64,000 nt of DNA, taken from NCBI RefSeq assembly GCF_900106045.1, contig NZ_LT629802.1:3472001-3536000 (forward strand), read 5' to 3'. Positions 53,383 through 62,931 of this stretch are shown here, in pieces. Both the position numbers and the translations under genes were made by a program. The notes beneath the pieces were generated by a model that saw only the letters and a list, made by a program, of their open reading frames with translations, searched no databases and had not been told where the DNA came from. Each line of letters starts with the position of its first letter. Within the stretch, counting starts at the first letter, position 1. The DNA is from Pseudomonas mucidolens. Its GTDB lineage: Bacteria; Pseudomonadota; Gammaproteobacteria; Pseudomonadales; Pseudomonadaceae.

Positions 53383-54120
53383 TTACCAGCCGCCCGAAGC
53401 TCCGCCACCGCCGAAACCACCGCCGCCGCCGCTGAATCCGCCGCCACCGCCACCGCCCCCATCACCGCCACCGCCACGGCCGCTACTGCTGAGAATGGCC
53501 AGCAAAATGGCGCCCACCGGCAGGCCCATGCGATTGCACAACCACAACACCACCAGCAGCAGAATGAACAGACCGATGGAGAACACCGGGTTGTTGCTGG
53601 CAAAGTCGGGATCAGCGACATGGGCAGGCACCGCGAGCGGTTCACCGCCCACTACCTGCAGCATGGCGGCAACGCCATCACTGATGCCCTTGCTGAAATT
53701 CCCCGCCTTGAACGCCGGCGTGATCACCTGATTGATGATCACCCAGGACTGCGCATCGGTGAGTACGCCTTCCAGGCCGTAGCCGACTTCGATGCGCAAC
53801 TTGCGCTCATCGCGGGCGACGATCAGCAGTGCGCCATTGTCCTTGCCCTTTTGGCCGATGCCCCAGTGTCGTCCCAACTGATAACCGAAATCCTCGATCG
53901 GCAATCCTTGCAGGTCCGGCACCGTGACCACCACGATCTGATCGCCGGTGGTTTGCTCCAGCGCCTGCAATTGCTGGCTCAGGCGCTCACGCACCGCCGG
54001 CTCGATCATCTGCGCGTTATCGACCACCCGCCCGGTCAAGGCCGGGAAGTCCAGGGCGGCCTGGGCAGTCAGGCACCAGGACAGCAGTAACGCCGCCAGC
54101 CACCAAGCGCGCCGGCCCAT
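53383..54120 (-). CDS. TPM-domain protein with glycine-rich tail (YgcG-like)
   Basis: 245 residues with a signal peptide ending TAQA. The TPM domain covers about 25-155: LTGRVVDNAQMIEPAVRERL, GDQIVVVTVPDLQGLPIEDF, WGIGQKGKDNGALLIVARDE and LRIEVGYGLEG. One transmembrane helix (about 178-196) is followed by a Gly/Ser-rich tail (GGGGFSGGGGGFGGGGASGG). ATG overlaps the lemA stop (ATGA). The lemA-TPM pairing is conserved; the role is probably in envelope maintenance. Confidence 0.9.
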   Translation of the reverse strand: MGRRAWWLAALLLSWCLTAQAALDFPALTGRVVDNAQMIEPAVRERLSQQLQALEQTTGDQIVVVTVPDLQGLPIEDFGYQLGRHWGIGQKGKDNGALLIVARDERKLRIEVGYGLEGVLTDAQSWVIINQVITPAFKAGNFSKGISDGVAAMLQVVGGEPLAVPAHVADPDFASNNPVFSIGLFILLLVVLWLCNRMGLPVGAILLAILSSSGRGGGGDGGGGGGGGFSGGGGGFGGGGASGGW

Positions 54121-54728
54121 CAGAATTTCACTTGCGGCGCTTTATCGGCATCGGCACTGGTAGCCTCGAAGTTGGCGCGGATCGGCAAATCGCTGTACAT
54201 CACGCTGTGCCACAGACGACCAGGAAAGGTCCGAATCTCGGTATTGAACGCCTGCACCGCAGCGATAAAGTCACGACGCGCGACGCTGATACGGTTTTCG
54301 GTGCCTTCAAGCTGCGATTGCAGGGCCAGGAAGTTCTGGTTGGCCTTCAGGTCCGGATAACGCTCGGAAACCACCATCAGACGGCTGAGGGCACCGCTCA
54401 AACCCTCCTGGGCTTGCTGGAACTGCTTGAGTTTTTCCGGGTTGTCGAGGGTGCTGGCGTCCACCTGGATCGAGGTGGCCTTGGCCCGCGCTTCGATCAC
54501 CGCAGTAAGGGTGTCCTGCTCGTGGGCAGCGTAGCCCTTGACCACTTCCACCAGGTTGGGGATCAGGTCGGCGCGTCGTTGATACTGGTTCTGCACCTGG
54601 GCCCAGGCCGCCTTGACCTGCTCGTCCAGGGTCGGAATCTTGTTGATGCCACAACCGCTCAGCACGGTGCTGATCAGTAACAGAGCTGCTGCTTTCCAGC
54701 CCCATCGAAGAGTATGTGCTGCTTGCAT
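54120..54728 (-). CDS. lemA: LemA family lipoprotein
   Basis: 202 residues from ATG 54728. Lipobox LSGC (STVLSGCGIN) marks a lipoprotein. The helical LemA core is seen as QVKAAWAQVQNQYQRRADLI-PNLVEVVKGYA, then HEQDTLTAVIEARAKAT, NFLALQSQLEGTENRISVAR-RDF and YNTEIRTFPG-type AFNTEIRTFPGRLW. First gene of the lemA-TPM-TPM operon. Confidence 0.93.
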   Translation of the reverse strand: MQAAHTLRWGWKAAALLLISTVLSGCGINKIPTLDEQVKAAWAQVQNQYQRRADLIPNLVEVVKGYAAHEQDTLTAVIEARAKATSIQVDASTLDNPEKLKQFQQAQEGLSGALSRLMVVSERYPDLKANQNFLALQSQLEGTENRISVARRDFIAAVQAFNTEIRTFPGRLWHSVMYSDLPIRANFEATSADADKAPQVKF

Positions 54729-54973
54729 GGTGTTTCTCCTGCCCAATCCTATGGAATTTGATGACTGACCCTATATATCGCGCTCCTGGGGCATAATCCG
54801 CCATCACTGGATTGCATTGAGCCAATCAGCTAAAAGATGCCCAGCGCGATAGAGAGTTCAGAAGTGTGCTGCATTTATCCGAATAACACCCGAACAACAA
54901 TAGCCGTTCCCAACATTTTGGCCGAGTAGCGTTCCGCTTGAACGCTGCACAGGGCGCCCAAAAAAGGATATTC

Positions 54974-57265
54974 ATGAAGAAGCTGTGTTTGCTGGGCCTT
55001 GTTGCCACTCTGGCCAGTTACCCCGTTATCGCCGAGACCAGGCCCACTGCGCTTAAAGACAAGGACGCCTTCGTCAGCGATCTGCTCAGGCAAATGACCC
55101 TCGATGAAAAGATCGGCCAGTTGCGCCTGATCAGCATCGGCCCGGAAATGCCCCGCGAGATGATCCGCAAGGAAATTGCCGCCGGTCGCATTGGCGGTAC
55201 CTTCAACTCCATCACCCGCGCGGAAAACCGTCCGATGCAGGACGCGGCCATGCGCAGCCGGTTGAAGATCCCGATGTTTTTCGCCTATGACGTGATTCAC
55301 GGTCATCGGACGATTTTCCCTATCAGCCTGGCGCTGGCGTCGAGCTGGGACATGGACGCCATCGCTCGCTCCGGGCGCATCGCCGCCAAGGAAGCCGCCG
55401 CCGACGGCCTCGACATTACCTTTGCGCCAATGGTCGATATCTCCCGCGACCCGCGCTGGGGCCGCACCTCCGAAGGCTTTGGCGAGGACACCTATCTGGT
55501 GTCGCGCATCAGCGAAGTAATGGTCAAGGCCTTTCAGGGCCCAAGCCCGGCCCAGGCCGACAGCCTGATGGCCAGCGTCAAGCACTTCGCCCTGTATGGC
55601 GCGGTGGAAGGCGGTCGCGACTACAACGTGGTCGACATGAGCCTGGTGAAAATGTACCAGGATTACCTGCCGCCCTACCACGCGGCGATCAAGGCCGGTT
55701 CCGGCAGCGTGATGGTGGCGTTGAACTCGATCAACGGCATCCCGGCCACCGCCAACACCTGGTTGATGCACGACCTGCTGCGCAAGGAATGGGGTTTCAA
55801 AGGCCTGACCGTCAGCGATCACGGCGCGATCTTCGAGCTGATCAACCACGGCGTGGCCAAGGATGGGCGTGAAGCGGCCAAGCTGGCGATCAAGGCCGGT
55901 ATCGACATGAGCATGAACGACCAGCTGTACGACAAGGAACTGCCCGGTCTGCTCAAATCCGGCGAAATCGAACAGAGCGACATCGACAACGCCGTGCGCG
56001 AAGTGCTGGGCGCCAAATACGACATGGGCCTGTTCGCCGACCCGTATCTGCGTATCGGCAAGGCTGCAGATGATCCGGCCGACACCTATGCCGAGAGTCG
56101 CCTGCACCGCAGCGAAGCGCGGGACATTGCGCGGCGCAGCCTGGTATTGCTGAAAAACCAGAATGACACTCTGCCGCTGAACAAATCCGCGACCATCGCG
56201 CTGGTGGGCCCGCTGGCCAAGGCGCCTATCGACATGATGGGCAGCTGGGCCGCCGCCGGCCGGCCCGATCAGTCGGTGACCCTGCTGGACGGCATGAGCC
56301 ACGCCATCGGCACGAACGGCAAGGTGATCTACGCCCGTGGCGCCAACATCACCGACGACAAGGCCGTGGTGAACTACCTGAACTTCCTCAACTTCGACGC
56401 GCCGGAAGTGGTGGACGATCCGCGCTCGGCCCAGGCGATGATCGACGAAGCGGTGAAGGCTGCCAGGCAGGCTGACGTGGTGGTGGCCGCCGTGGGCGAA
56501 TCTCGTGGCATGTCCCATGAATCCTCCAGCCGTACCGACCTGAACATCCCGCAAAGCCAGCGCGACCTGATCAAGGCGTTGAAGGCGACCGGCAAACCGC
56601 TGGTGCTGGTGTTGATGAACGGTCGTCCGCTGTCGATCCTTGAAGAAAACCAACAAGCCGATGCGATCCTGGAAACCTGGTTTGCCGGTACCGAAGGCGG
56701 CAACGCGATTGCCGATGTGCTGTTCGGTGACTACAACCCGTCGGGCAAACTGCCGATCACCTTCCCGCGCTCGGTGGGCCAGATTCCGACCTACTACAAC
56801 CACCTGACCATTGGCCGGCCGTTCACGCCGGGCAAACCGGGCAACTACACCTCGCAGTATTTCGACGACACCACCGGACCGCTGTATCCGTTCGGTTATG
56901 GCTTGAGCTACACCACGTTCAGCCTGTCGGACATGGCGCTGTCGTCCACCACCCTGAACAAGACCGGCAAGCTTGAGGCCAGCGTCACCCTGAAAAACAC
57001 TGGCAAGGTCGAGGGCGAAAGCGTGGTTCAGCTGTACATCCAGGACGTGACCGGCTCGATGATCCGGCCGATCAAGGAGTTGAAGAACTTCCAGAAGATC
57101 CTGCTCAAGGCCGGCGAGTCGCGGGTGGTACGCTTTACCATCACCGAGGATGATCTGAAGTTCTACAACACCCAGCTCAAGTTCGCCGCGGAACCGGGCG
57201 AGTTCAATGTGCAGATCGGGCTGGACTCGCAGGATGTGCAGCAGCAGAGCTTCGAGTTGCTCTGA
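54974..57265 (+). CDS. bglX: Periplasmic beta-glucosidase, glycoside hydrolase family 3
   Basis: 763 residues from ATG 54974 (AAAGGATATTC upstream), with a signal peptide ending YPVIA-ETR. The GH3 N-terminal barrel contains MTLDEKIGQLRLISIG, FFAYDVIHGHRTIFPISLAL and the nucleophile region GLTVSDHGAIFELI (Asp). The C-terminal GH3 domain has VVVAAVGESRGMSHESSSRT and YPFGYGLSYTTFSLSD, and a fibronectin-III-like end domain (VTLKNTGKVEGESVVQLYIQ). It hydrolyses beta-glucosides in the periplasm. Length and order match E. coli BglX. Confidence 0.96.
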   Translation: MKKLCLLGLVATLASYPVIAETRPTALKDKDAFVSDLLRQMTLDEKIGQLRLISIGPEMPREMIRKEIAAGRIGGTFNSITRAENRPMQDAAMRSRLKIPMFFAYDVIHGHRTIFPISLALASSWDMDAIARSGRIAAKEAAADGLDITFAPMVDISRDPRWGRTSEGFGEDTYLVSRISEVMVKAFQGPSPAQADSLMASVKHFALYGAVEGGRDYNVVDMSLVKMYQDYLPPYHAAIKAGSGSVMVALNSINGIPATANTWLMHDLLRKEWGFKGLTVSDHGAIFELINHGVAKDGREAAKLAIKAGIDMSMNDQLYDKELPGLLKSGEIEQSDIDNAVREVLGAKYDMGLFADPYLRIGKAADDPADTYAESRLHRSEARDIARRSLVLLKNQNDTLPLNKSATIALVGPLAKAPIDMMGSWAAAGRPDQSVTLLDGMSHAIGTNGKVIYARGANITDDKAVVNYLNFLNFDAPEVVDDPRSAQAMIDEAVKAARQADVVVAAVGESRGMSHESSSRTDLNIPQSQRDLIKALKATGKPLVLVLMNGRPLSILEENQQADAILETWFAGTEGGNAIADVLFGDYNPSGKLPITFPRSVGQIPTYYNHLTIGRPFTPGKPGNYTSQYFDDTTGPLYPFGYGLSYTTFSLSDMALSSTTLNKTGKLEASVTLKNTGKVEGESVVQLYIQDVTGSMIRPIKELKNFQKILLKAGESRVVRFTITEDDLKFYNTQLKFAAEPGEFNVQIGLDSQDVQQQSFELL

Positions 57266-57291
57266 TCGCCACTGGCGAGATGCAATGTGCA

Positions 57292-57368
57292 GCTGTCGAG
57301 TCCCGGCGAGGCTGCGTCGACGGTGTATCTGACACACCGCGGACGCAGCCTCGCTGACGCTCGACAGC
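57292..57368. repeat. REP-like inverted pair between bglX and clsB
   Basis: GCTGTCGAG...GCGAGGCTGCGTC at left is mirrored by GACGCAGCCTCGC...CTCGACAGC at right, around a 24-bp centre. It lies between the convergent bglX and clsB genes and may also terminate. Confidence 0.8.
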
Positions 57369-57380
57369 GGCTACGCAACA

Positions 57381-58538
57381 TCAGCCCCGTCGGTTCAGCA
57401 GGTTGACCACTAACCGATCAAGCCAGCCCCACATCCGCTGCTTCACCCGGCGCCACAGCGGCCGGGCCTTCCACGTCTCCAGGCTGACCAACTGGCTCTG
57501 GGCAAAATCGCGCTCGAAACTGTCCACCACCGCCAGCGTCAACGCGGGATCCAAGGCTTCCAGATTAGCCTCCAGGTTAAAGCGCAAATTCCAGTGATCG
57601 AAGTTGCACGAACCGATGCTCACCCAATCGTCCACCAGGACCATTTTCAAGTGCAGGAAACACGGTTGGTACTCGAAGACTTTCACCCCGGACTTGAGCA
57701 GGCGCGGGTAATAGCGGTGCCCGGCATAACGCACCGAAGGGTGATCGGTACGGGGGCCGGTAAGCAGCAGGCGCACATCGACACCGCGTCCGGCGGCACG
57801 GCGCAGGGCCCGGCGTACGCTCCAGGTCGGCAGGAAATACGGCGTAGCCAACCAGATACGGCGCTGACCGCTGTGCAATGCGCGAGTCAATGACTGCAGG
57901 ATGTCGCGATGCTGCGCCGCGTCGGCATACGCCACCCGACCCAGCCCTGGTCCCATCGCCGGCAGTTTGGGCAGGCGTGGCAGACCAAAATGGGTGTCCG
58001 GTTTCCAAGCGCGCCGCTCATCGTTGACCAGCCATTGGCGGTCGAACAAGGCTTGCCAGTCCTGCACCAGCGGGCCGCTGATTTGCACCATCACTTCATG
58101 CCAGTCGCAGGTGTCGTGCCCGGGGTTCCAGAACTCATCGGTAACCCCGGTGCCACCCACGACAGCGACACTCTGATCGATCAACAGCACTTTGCGGTGA
58201 TCACGGTAGAGGTTGCGCATCCCACGGCGCCAGCGCAGGCGATTGTAGAAGCGCAGTTCGACACCGGCATCGATCAAGCGCCGCCGCAAGCTGAGGGTAA
58301 ACGCCAGGCTGCCGTAATCATCGAACAGGCACCGTACCCGCACACCGCGCTCGGCCGCCTGCACCAGCGCCTGGACCATTGCCTCGGCACAAGCGCCCGC
58401 CTCCACCAGATACATCTCAAGTTCTACCTGACGCTCGGCCCGGGCGATGCCCACCAGCATCTGCGGGAAAAAGCTCGCTCCGTCGATCAATAGTTCGAAC
58501 TGATTGGCGCTGCGCCAGGGAAACACCGCGCCTTTCAT
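57381..58538 (-). CDS. clsB: Cardiolipin synthase B (phospholipase D superfamily)
   Basis: 385 residues. Two PLD-type HKD motifs: YRDHRKVLLIDQSVAVVGGT near 115 and FLHLKMVLVDDWVSIGSCNF near 295, together forming one active site. No N-terminal membrane helices, as in ClsB rather than ClsA. It makes cardiolipin by phosphatidyl transfer. The start is 2 bp after the yceI-like stop, so they share a transcript. Confidence 0.92.
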   Translation of the reverse strand: MKGAVFPWRSANQFELLIDGASFFPQMLVGIARAERQVELEMYLVEAGACAEAMVQALVQAAERGVRVRCLFDDYGSLAFTLSLRRRLIDAGVELRFYNRLRWRRGMRNLYRDHRKVLLIDQSVAVVGGTGVTDEFWNPGHDTCDWHEVMVQISGPLVQDWQALFDRQWLVNDERRAWKPDTHFGLPRLPKLPAMGPGLGRVAYADAAQHRDILQSLTRALHSGQRRIWLATPYFLPTWSVRRALRRAAGRGVDVRLLLTGPRTDHPSVRYAGHRYYPRLLKSGVKVFEYQPCFLHLKMVLVDDWVSIGSCNFDHWNLRFNLEANLEALDPALTLAVVDSFERDFAQSQLVSLETWKARPLWRRVKQRMWGWLDRLVVNLLNRRG

Positions 58539-58539
58539 A

Positions 58540-59130
58540 TCAGCGAGCCGTGAAAATCAGCACCGCGCCCACCGGCACCGACAAGCTGATGGTTTCCAGG
58601 CCTGCCAGTTTGCGCAGGGCCGTGACGCCGGGCAGCAGGTCAAAGTCGACGGCGTTCAGTACCAACGGTTCCAGGGTCACTACCTGGAAACGCCGGTCGT
58701 CCAGGCGGGTCGCCAGCAGTTCGGCGTTATAGATTTTAGTCTTGCCGTGCAGCGTCACGCTCAACGGCAAGACCAACTCCAATTGCGCGCCGGAGGCCAG
58801 GTCGTTGATCGGTTGCAGGTTGATCTGCGCTTTGATCAAGGCGTCGGGAAATGTCTTGATCTCGAACAATTGATTGCGCATACGCTCGTCGCGCAAGGGA
58901 ATGCCGCTGTTGACCGATTCCAGCTCGACTTCCAACTGCGCCGCGCCTTTGCCGTCAACCTTGCCGTGCAGGACCAGGAAGCGGTGGACTTCGCTGATGT
59001 GGGTGTTTTTGGTAGTCACGAATGACAGGCGTGAGGACTCGTTATCCAGGTACCACGCCGCTTGCGCGGGTACGGCAACGGCGGCCAGCAGTACGAGGAC
59101 CAGGGGTTTGAACAGAGCAGCGTTGAACAT
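58540..59130 (-). CDS. YceI-family periplasmic lipid-binding protein
   Basis: 196 residues from ATG 59130, with a signal peptide ending VPAQA-AW. The YceI lipocalin-like barrel: WYLDNESSRLSFVTTKNTHI, EVHRFLVLHGKVDGKGAAQL, SGIPLRDERMRNQLFEI (RDERM motif) and LPLSVTLHGKTKIYNAELLA. Family members bind isoprenoid-type lipids. Precedes clsB with 1 bp between them. Confidence 0.92.
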   Translation of the reverse strand: MFNAALFKPLVLVLLAAVAVPAQAAWYLDNESSRLSFVTTKNTHISEVHRFLVLHGKVDGKGAAQLEVELESVNSGIPLRDERMRNQLFEIKTFPDALIKAQINLQPINDLASGAQLELVLPLSVTLHGKTKIYNAELLATRLDDRRFQVVTLEPLVLNAVDFDLLPGVTALRKLAGLETISLSVPVGAVLIFTAR

Positions 59131-59692
59131 AAAAACTCGCGGGGCGAAAAACCTGGGCGAACAGTAGCAAAGACCTCCTGCAGGAGCGAGCTTGCTGGTG
59201 AAGAACGTTAGCGGCAAGCCGGCCTGCCTGGGTCAACGCGGCGTCTTTGGGTTTTCGCGAGCAAATCGGCTCCGACAAAAAAGCAATCTGGCGCTGGGGA
59301 CGGCGTAGCGCGCAACGGGTTAAGCCTCACTGTGCTGTTAGTTCAGCAGGTTTTTCCTAAGTCACTCCCAGAAAAGTCCGACTGTACTTTTGATAACCAC
59401 ATACTCAGGTTTATAGCGTGATAACCGCACGCTTACTGATTGTCATGGGTTGATTACTCGATGTTCGTTCTCACCGAAGTAACAAGAGGGTATCCGCCTG
59501 TCTTCCCTGACGCGCAACGTATCGGCCTGCCCGATCATCCAATCCTGAAATCCGCGCAAGCGGTCTCATCGTAGTTGGGGCTGGTTCTACTGCGGCAGGC
59601 GAGTGGTGCATGATTGGACTTTGTTGGTCAGGGTGAACGTTGGCATCGCAGTAATGCTGAACTTGATCGAGAACCCCCAACCCTGTGGAGCC
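59131..59692. other. Non-coding gap with a degenerate REP pair
   Basis: About 59180-59275 holds a decayed REP pair (GCAGGAGCGAGCTTGCTGGT on the left, TTCGCGAGCAAATCGGCTCC on the right). The rest of the 560 bp shows no convincing gene, RNA or terminator; the open frames there have no family features. Confidence 0.6.
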
Positions 59693-60007
59693 TCAGTGGA
59701 ACAACCGACAACCCTGACGCTCACCCAACCATTGCGCGCTGTGGGTACGGCCCAATCCGCTGGCTGTCACTACACGCTTTTGCGGGTTGTCGGCGAAGGC
59801 GCTGGTGGGCACGTATTGCTTCACATATCCCTGGCAATAGTCGGCCGGTAGGCCTTGTACATAGCGGCAGGAGCAGTATTCCTTGGCGGTGTAGGCGCCA
59901 ATGATGTCGGGGAAGGCGTGCAGGTTGAGGCGCTCATGCCAGATCCAGCCCAGCAGGACGAGCAGCAACAGGAGCAAGACGCTGCTGAGCGGACGGCGGC
60001 GGATCAT
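59693..60007 (-). CDS. Small membrane-anchored periplasmic protein of unknown function
   Basis: 104 residues with an uncleaved or signal helix (MIRRRPLSSVLLLLLLVLLG). The periplasmic part contains KEYCSCRYVQGLPADYCQGY-VKQYVP with three cysteines, and a fourth near the end (RQGCRLF). Its start overlaps the serine-hydrolase stop by 4 bp (ATGA type), so the pair is translationally coupled. Related unnamed genes follow such hydrolases in other Pseudomonas. No enzymatic motif seen. Confidence 0.75.
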   Translation of the reverse strand: MIRRRPLSSVLLLLLLVLLGWIWHERLNLHAFPDIIGAYTAKEYCSCRYVQGLPADYCQGYVKQYVPTSAFADNPQKRVVTASGLGRTHSAQWLGERQGCRLFH

Positions 60008-61098
60008 GGCTGTACCTGTCGAGCCACCGCGGCCAGTACGCGCTTGAGCAATTCGTTGTGGCGATAGCTGCCGTCGCGGTCATCGGCGTAGCGCACGATC
60101 ACCAGGCCTTCGTCGGGCAGGACATACAGCGCCTGACCCCAATGGCCGAGGGCGGCGAAGGTGTCGGCCGGGGCATCTGGCCAGGCCCGTGCTGCGCCTC
60201 GGGCACCACGGTTAAGCCACCAATGACCGCCGGGGACCGCTTCATCCTGGCCGGCCTGGTAGTGCTCAAAAGGTTGGCGGTTGAAGTCCACCCACGCCTT
60301 GGGCAATAGTTGCCGCTCGCCCCAACGTCCGTCCCGTGCCATTAGCAGGCCGACGCGTGCCAGGTCGCGCGCGCTGAGGTAAGCGTAGGACGAAGCGACA
60401 AAGGTTTCGTTGGCATCACTTTCCCAGGTCGCGCTGCGAATGCCCAGAGGCGTGAACAACGCCGCCCAGGGATAGTCGACATAACCCTTGGGGCCGAGCA
60501 TGCCTTTGAGCGCGGCGGACACTAGATTGCTGTCGCCACTGGAGTAGCGAAACACCTGGCCGGGGGCGCTGAAGGACTCGGTGTTGGCAGCAAATTCCGC
60601 CATATCGGCGCGGCCGCGAGTATAGAGCATGGCCACCACTGAGGATTTCAGCGGGGCATATTCGTAGTCTTCCTGCCAGTCCAGACCAGAGGCCCAGTGC
60701 AGTAAGTCAGCCAGGGTAATGTCCGGGTGTTGCTTCATCGGCGGATAAAAACGAGCGACCGGATCGCTCAACTTGAAACGTTCCTCGCCATAAGCCACGC
60801 CCAATACCGTGGCCATCAGGCTTTTGCTGATGGACCAGGTCAGGTGCGGCGTGCTGGCGGTGACCGGCGCGGCGTAGCGCTCATAGATTATCTGACCGTC
60901 ACCAATCACCAACAGAGCGTCGGTGCGGATACCTTCACGGGTAACCTCGTTTCGAGGCGCGAAAGCATAGTCTTCCAGTGCCTTGACGGCGGGACCGGAC
61001 AATTGCGGGCCCTGGGACCAATCCTTTGTCGGCCAGGCTTCGGCGAATACCGTAGCGGTGAAGAGCAGCAAGGCAACGCACAATAGACCTTTGACCAT
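60004..61098 (-). CDS. Serine hydrolase of the beta-lactamase/DD-peptidase class C fold
   Basis: 364 residues from ATG 61098, with a signal peptide ending TVFA-EAWP. The SxxK motif is TWSISKSLMAT (about residue 87), the Tyr motif is YSSGDSNLV, and ALGHWGQALYVLPDEGLVIV is near the third motif (HWG, where KTG is usual). This fits the esterase/beta-lactamase family rather than a true AmpC. Transcribed with the 104-residue gene that follows. Confidence 0.88.
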   Translation of the reverse strand: MVKGLLCVALLLFTATVFAEAWPTKDWSQGPQLSGPAVKALEDYAFAPRNEVTREGIRTDALLVIGDGQIIYERYAAPVTASTPHLTWSISKSLMATVLGVAYGEERFKLSDPVARFYPPMKQHPDITLADLLHWASGLDWQEDYEYAPLKSSVVAMLYTRGRADMAEFAANTESFSAPGQVFRYSSGDSNLVSAALKGMLGPKGYVDYPWAALFTPLGIRSATWESDANETFVASSYAYLSARDLARVGLLMARDGRWGERQLLPKAWVDFNRQPFEHYQAGQDEAVPGGHWWLNRGARGAARAWPDAPADTFAALGHWGQALYVLPDEGLVIVRYADDRDGSYRHNELLKRVLAAVARQVQP

Positions 61099-61165
61099 GA
61101 ACGAGGACTCGTGGGCATTCAAGCCGGCGAGCCTAGTCGAGACAGATGACGGTTTGGCGACAGAT

Positions 61166-62044
61166 TCAGTGAGGTGTCGGGCTCAAGGCTCTTTCCAGGC
61201 GCTTGGCCCGTGCCGTAGCGGCCAGGTCCAGAACACCTTGGTCACGCTGCCACATCACAGCCCATGGCCCGCTACCCATGGCTTGATTGATCTGCGCTTT
61301 CAGCGCCTCGAACTGGGCAAACAATCCTCCCAGCAACACATGCCCCGCCGCCGATGCCGTTGGCTGGCGACTGACTTCAGCGCAACCGGCCAGCAACGCC
61401 AGGAGCTGCAGTTGCACGCTGCGAGGCCAGGTGCATTCCTGAGCAATGCCCTGCAGCCAGGCGGTCATGGCGCTGAGCACATAGATGTCTTCAAGCGTGC
61501 GGAAGGGTTTGACGTAATCGTCCCAGCCATCCCCCGGCAAGCGTTCGCACAAGGCATGATCAAGCTGCACACGACCATGGCTGATGTCGGGCATCAATGG
61601 TATGGCGGGCAACGCTTCCAGGCGCACGCCGCAATCGCCGGCCAGTACCACCGCCAGGCTCAGGCGCGGCTTTTCATCCGGCGCTTCGCAGCGAGCGGCC
61701 ACCAGCAACCAGGCGGCCGCGTCGCCAGCCGTCACGAAGTCCTTGCGACCGGTCAGGCGCAGATCGTCCAGGCGCGTTTGCATGTCCAGCGGACGCAGGC
61801 TGCGCTGTTCAGTCGCACACAAGGCGCCCAGGCTGTGGGGCGCGCTGGGCCAGAGCGCACGTAATGCCGCCTGATAACCCACCAGAAAAGCCAGTCCTGG
61901 GGTGGGCATCAGGCGCGCGCCCTGTACCGCCAACTCAAAGGGCGTGACCGACCCCAATTGTTGCAACAAAGCACCATAGCCCTCGGCCAAGTCGGGATGG
62001 GCAGGCAGTCGGTCGGGGCGTTTGAGCAAAGCGTGCCAAGGCAT
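61166..62044 (-). CDS. Acyl-CoA dehydrogenase-like protein, short form
   Basis: 292 residues. The central beta-domain is recognisable (TRLDDLRLTGRKDFVTAGDA, AAWLLVAARCEAPDEKPRLS), and the C-terminal helices (PTASAAGHVLLGGLFAQFEA) resemble acyl-CoA dehydrogenase. It is about 90 residues shorter than typical members and the catalytic Glu region is not evident, so it may bind rather than oxidise acyl groups. Divergent from olsB, which suggests a link to acyl-ornithine lipid synthesis; that link is inference. Confidence 0.72.
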   Translation of the reverse strand: MPWHALLKRPDRLPAHPDLAEGYGALLQQLGSVTPFELAVQGARLMPTPGLAFLVGYQAALRALWPSAPHSLGALCATEQRSLRPLDMQTRLDDLRLTGRKDFVTAGDAAAWLLVAARCEAPDEKPRLSLAVVLAGDCGVRLEALPAIPLMPDISHGRVQLDHALCERLPGDGWDDYVKPFRTLEDIYVLSAMTAWLQGIAQECTWPRSVQLQLLALLAGCAEVSRQPTASAAGHVLLGGLFAQFEALKAQINQAMGSGPWAVMWQRDQGVLDLAATARAKRLERALSPTPH

Positions 62045-62175
62045 GGTGGGCTCCTCAAGGGGCTGTCATCTAAGCGTCACCGTAGATTCATGGAGATGAC
62101 ACCGGGGGTACATAGCCTGACTTTGCACAACAAAGTCGACTGGCCGCAACCCTGGCCGGCACCTGGAGACTCGCC

Positions 62176-62931
62176 ATGACTCAGATCGCCCGCATCAGCG
62201 ACACCGGCAATGAACGCCGCCTGCAAGCCGAACGCCTGATCGGCGCCCAGGCTTTGCAGGAAGCCCAAGCCTTGCGTTTCACCGTTTTCAGTGGCGAGTT
62301 CAATGCCAAGCTGAAAGGCGCGGAACAAGGCTTGGACATGGATGACTATGATGTTCACTGCAGCCACATTGGCGTACGGGACTTGAACACCGGTCGATTG
62401 GTGGCCACCACCCGCCTGCTGGATCATCAGGCGGCCAGCACCCTGGGCCGATTCTACAGTGAAGAAGAGTTCAGCCTCCACGGTCTGCTGCATTTGCAGG
62501 GGCCCATCCTGGAAATCGGCCGTACCTGCGTCGACCCGGCCTACCGCAACGGCGGCACCATCGCCGTGCTGTGGGGAGAATTGGCCGAAGTCCTCAACCA
62601 GGGCGGCTACAGCTACCTGATGGGTTGTGCGAGCATCCCGATGCACGACGGCGGCATCCAGGCCCACGCGATCATGCAACGCCTGCGCGAACGCTATCTG
62701 TGCAACGAGCACCTGCGAGCCGAACCGAAAAAACCGCTGCCGAGCCTGGACTTGCCGTCCAACGTCATCGCGGAAATGCCGCCGCTGCTAAAAGCCTATA
62801 TGCGCTTGGGCGCAAAAATCTGCGGCGAACCGTGCTGGGACGAAGATTTCCAGGTGGCCGACGTGTTCATTCTACTCAAGCGTGACGAGCTGTGCCCACG
62901 CTACGCCCGCCACTTCAAGGCAGCCATGTGA
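62176..62931 (+). CDS. olsB: L-ornithine N(alpha)-acyltransferase
   Basis: 251 residues, GNAT-type acyltransferase of the OlsB/hemolysin family. Typical segments are [66 protein letters not shown] and [14 protein letters not shown]. It transfers a 3-hydroxyacyl group from ACP to ornithine, forming lyso-ornithine lipid. Its stop overlaps the olsA start (TGATG), so the two enzymes of ornithine-lipid synthesis are made together. In Pseudomonas this operon is associated with phosphate limitation. Confidence 0.93.
   Translation: MTQIARISDTGNERRLQAERLIGAQALQEAQALRFTVFSGEFNAKLKGAEQGLDMDDYDVHCSHIGVRDLNTGRLVATTRLLDHQAASTLGRFYSEEEFSLHGLLHLQGPILEIGRTCVDPAYRNGGTIAVLWGELAEVLNQGGYSYLMGCASIPMHDGGIQAHAIMQRLRERYLCNEHLRAEPKKPLPSLDLPSNVIAEMPPLLKAYMRLGAKICGEPCWDEDFQVADVFILLKRDELCPRYARHFKAAM

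Noticed and set aside
54893..54900. Hfq/Crc site for bglX
   Set aside because: AACAACAA fits the core motif but lies about 70 nt before the start codon, too far from the ribosome binding site to support the call.
54875..57337. 820-codon open frame antisense to bglX
   Set aside because: Long antisense frames are common opposite GC-rich Pseudomonas genes. It has no domains, while the plus strand encodes a full GH3 enzyme.
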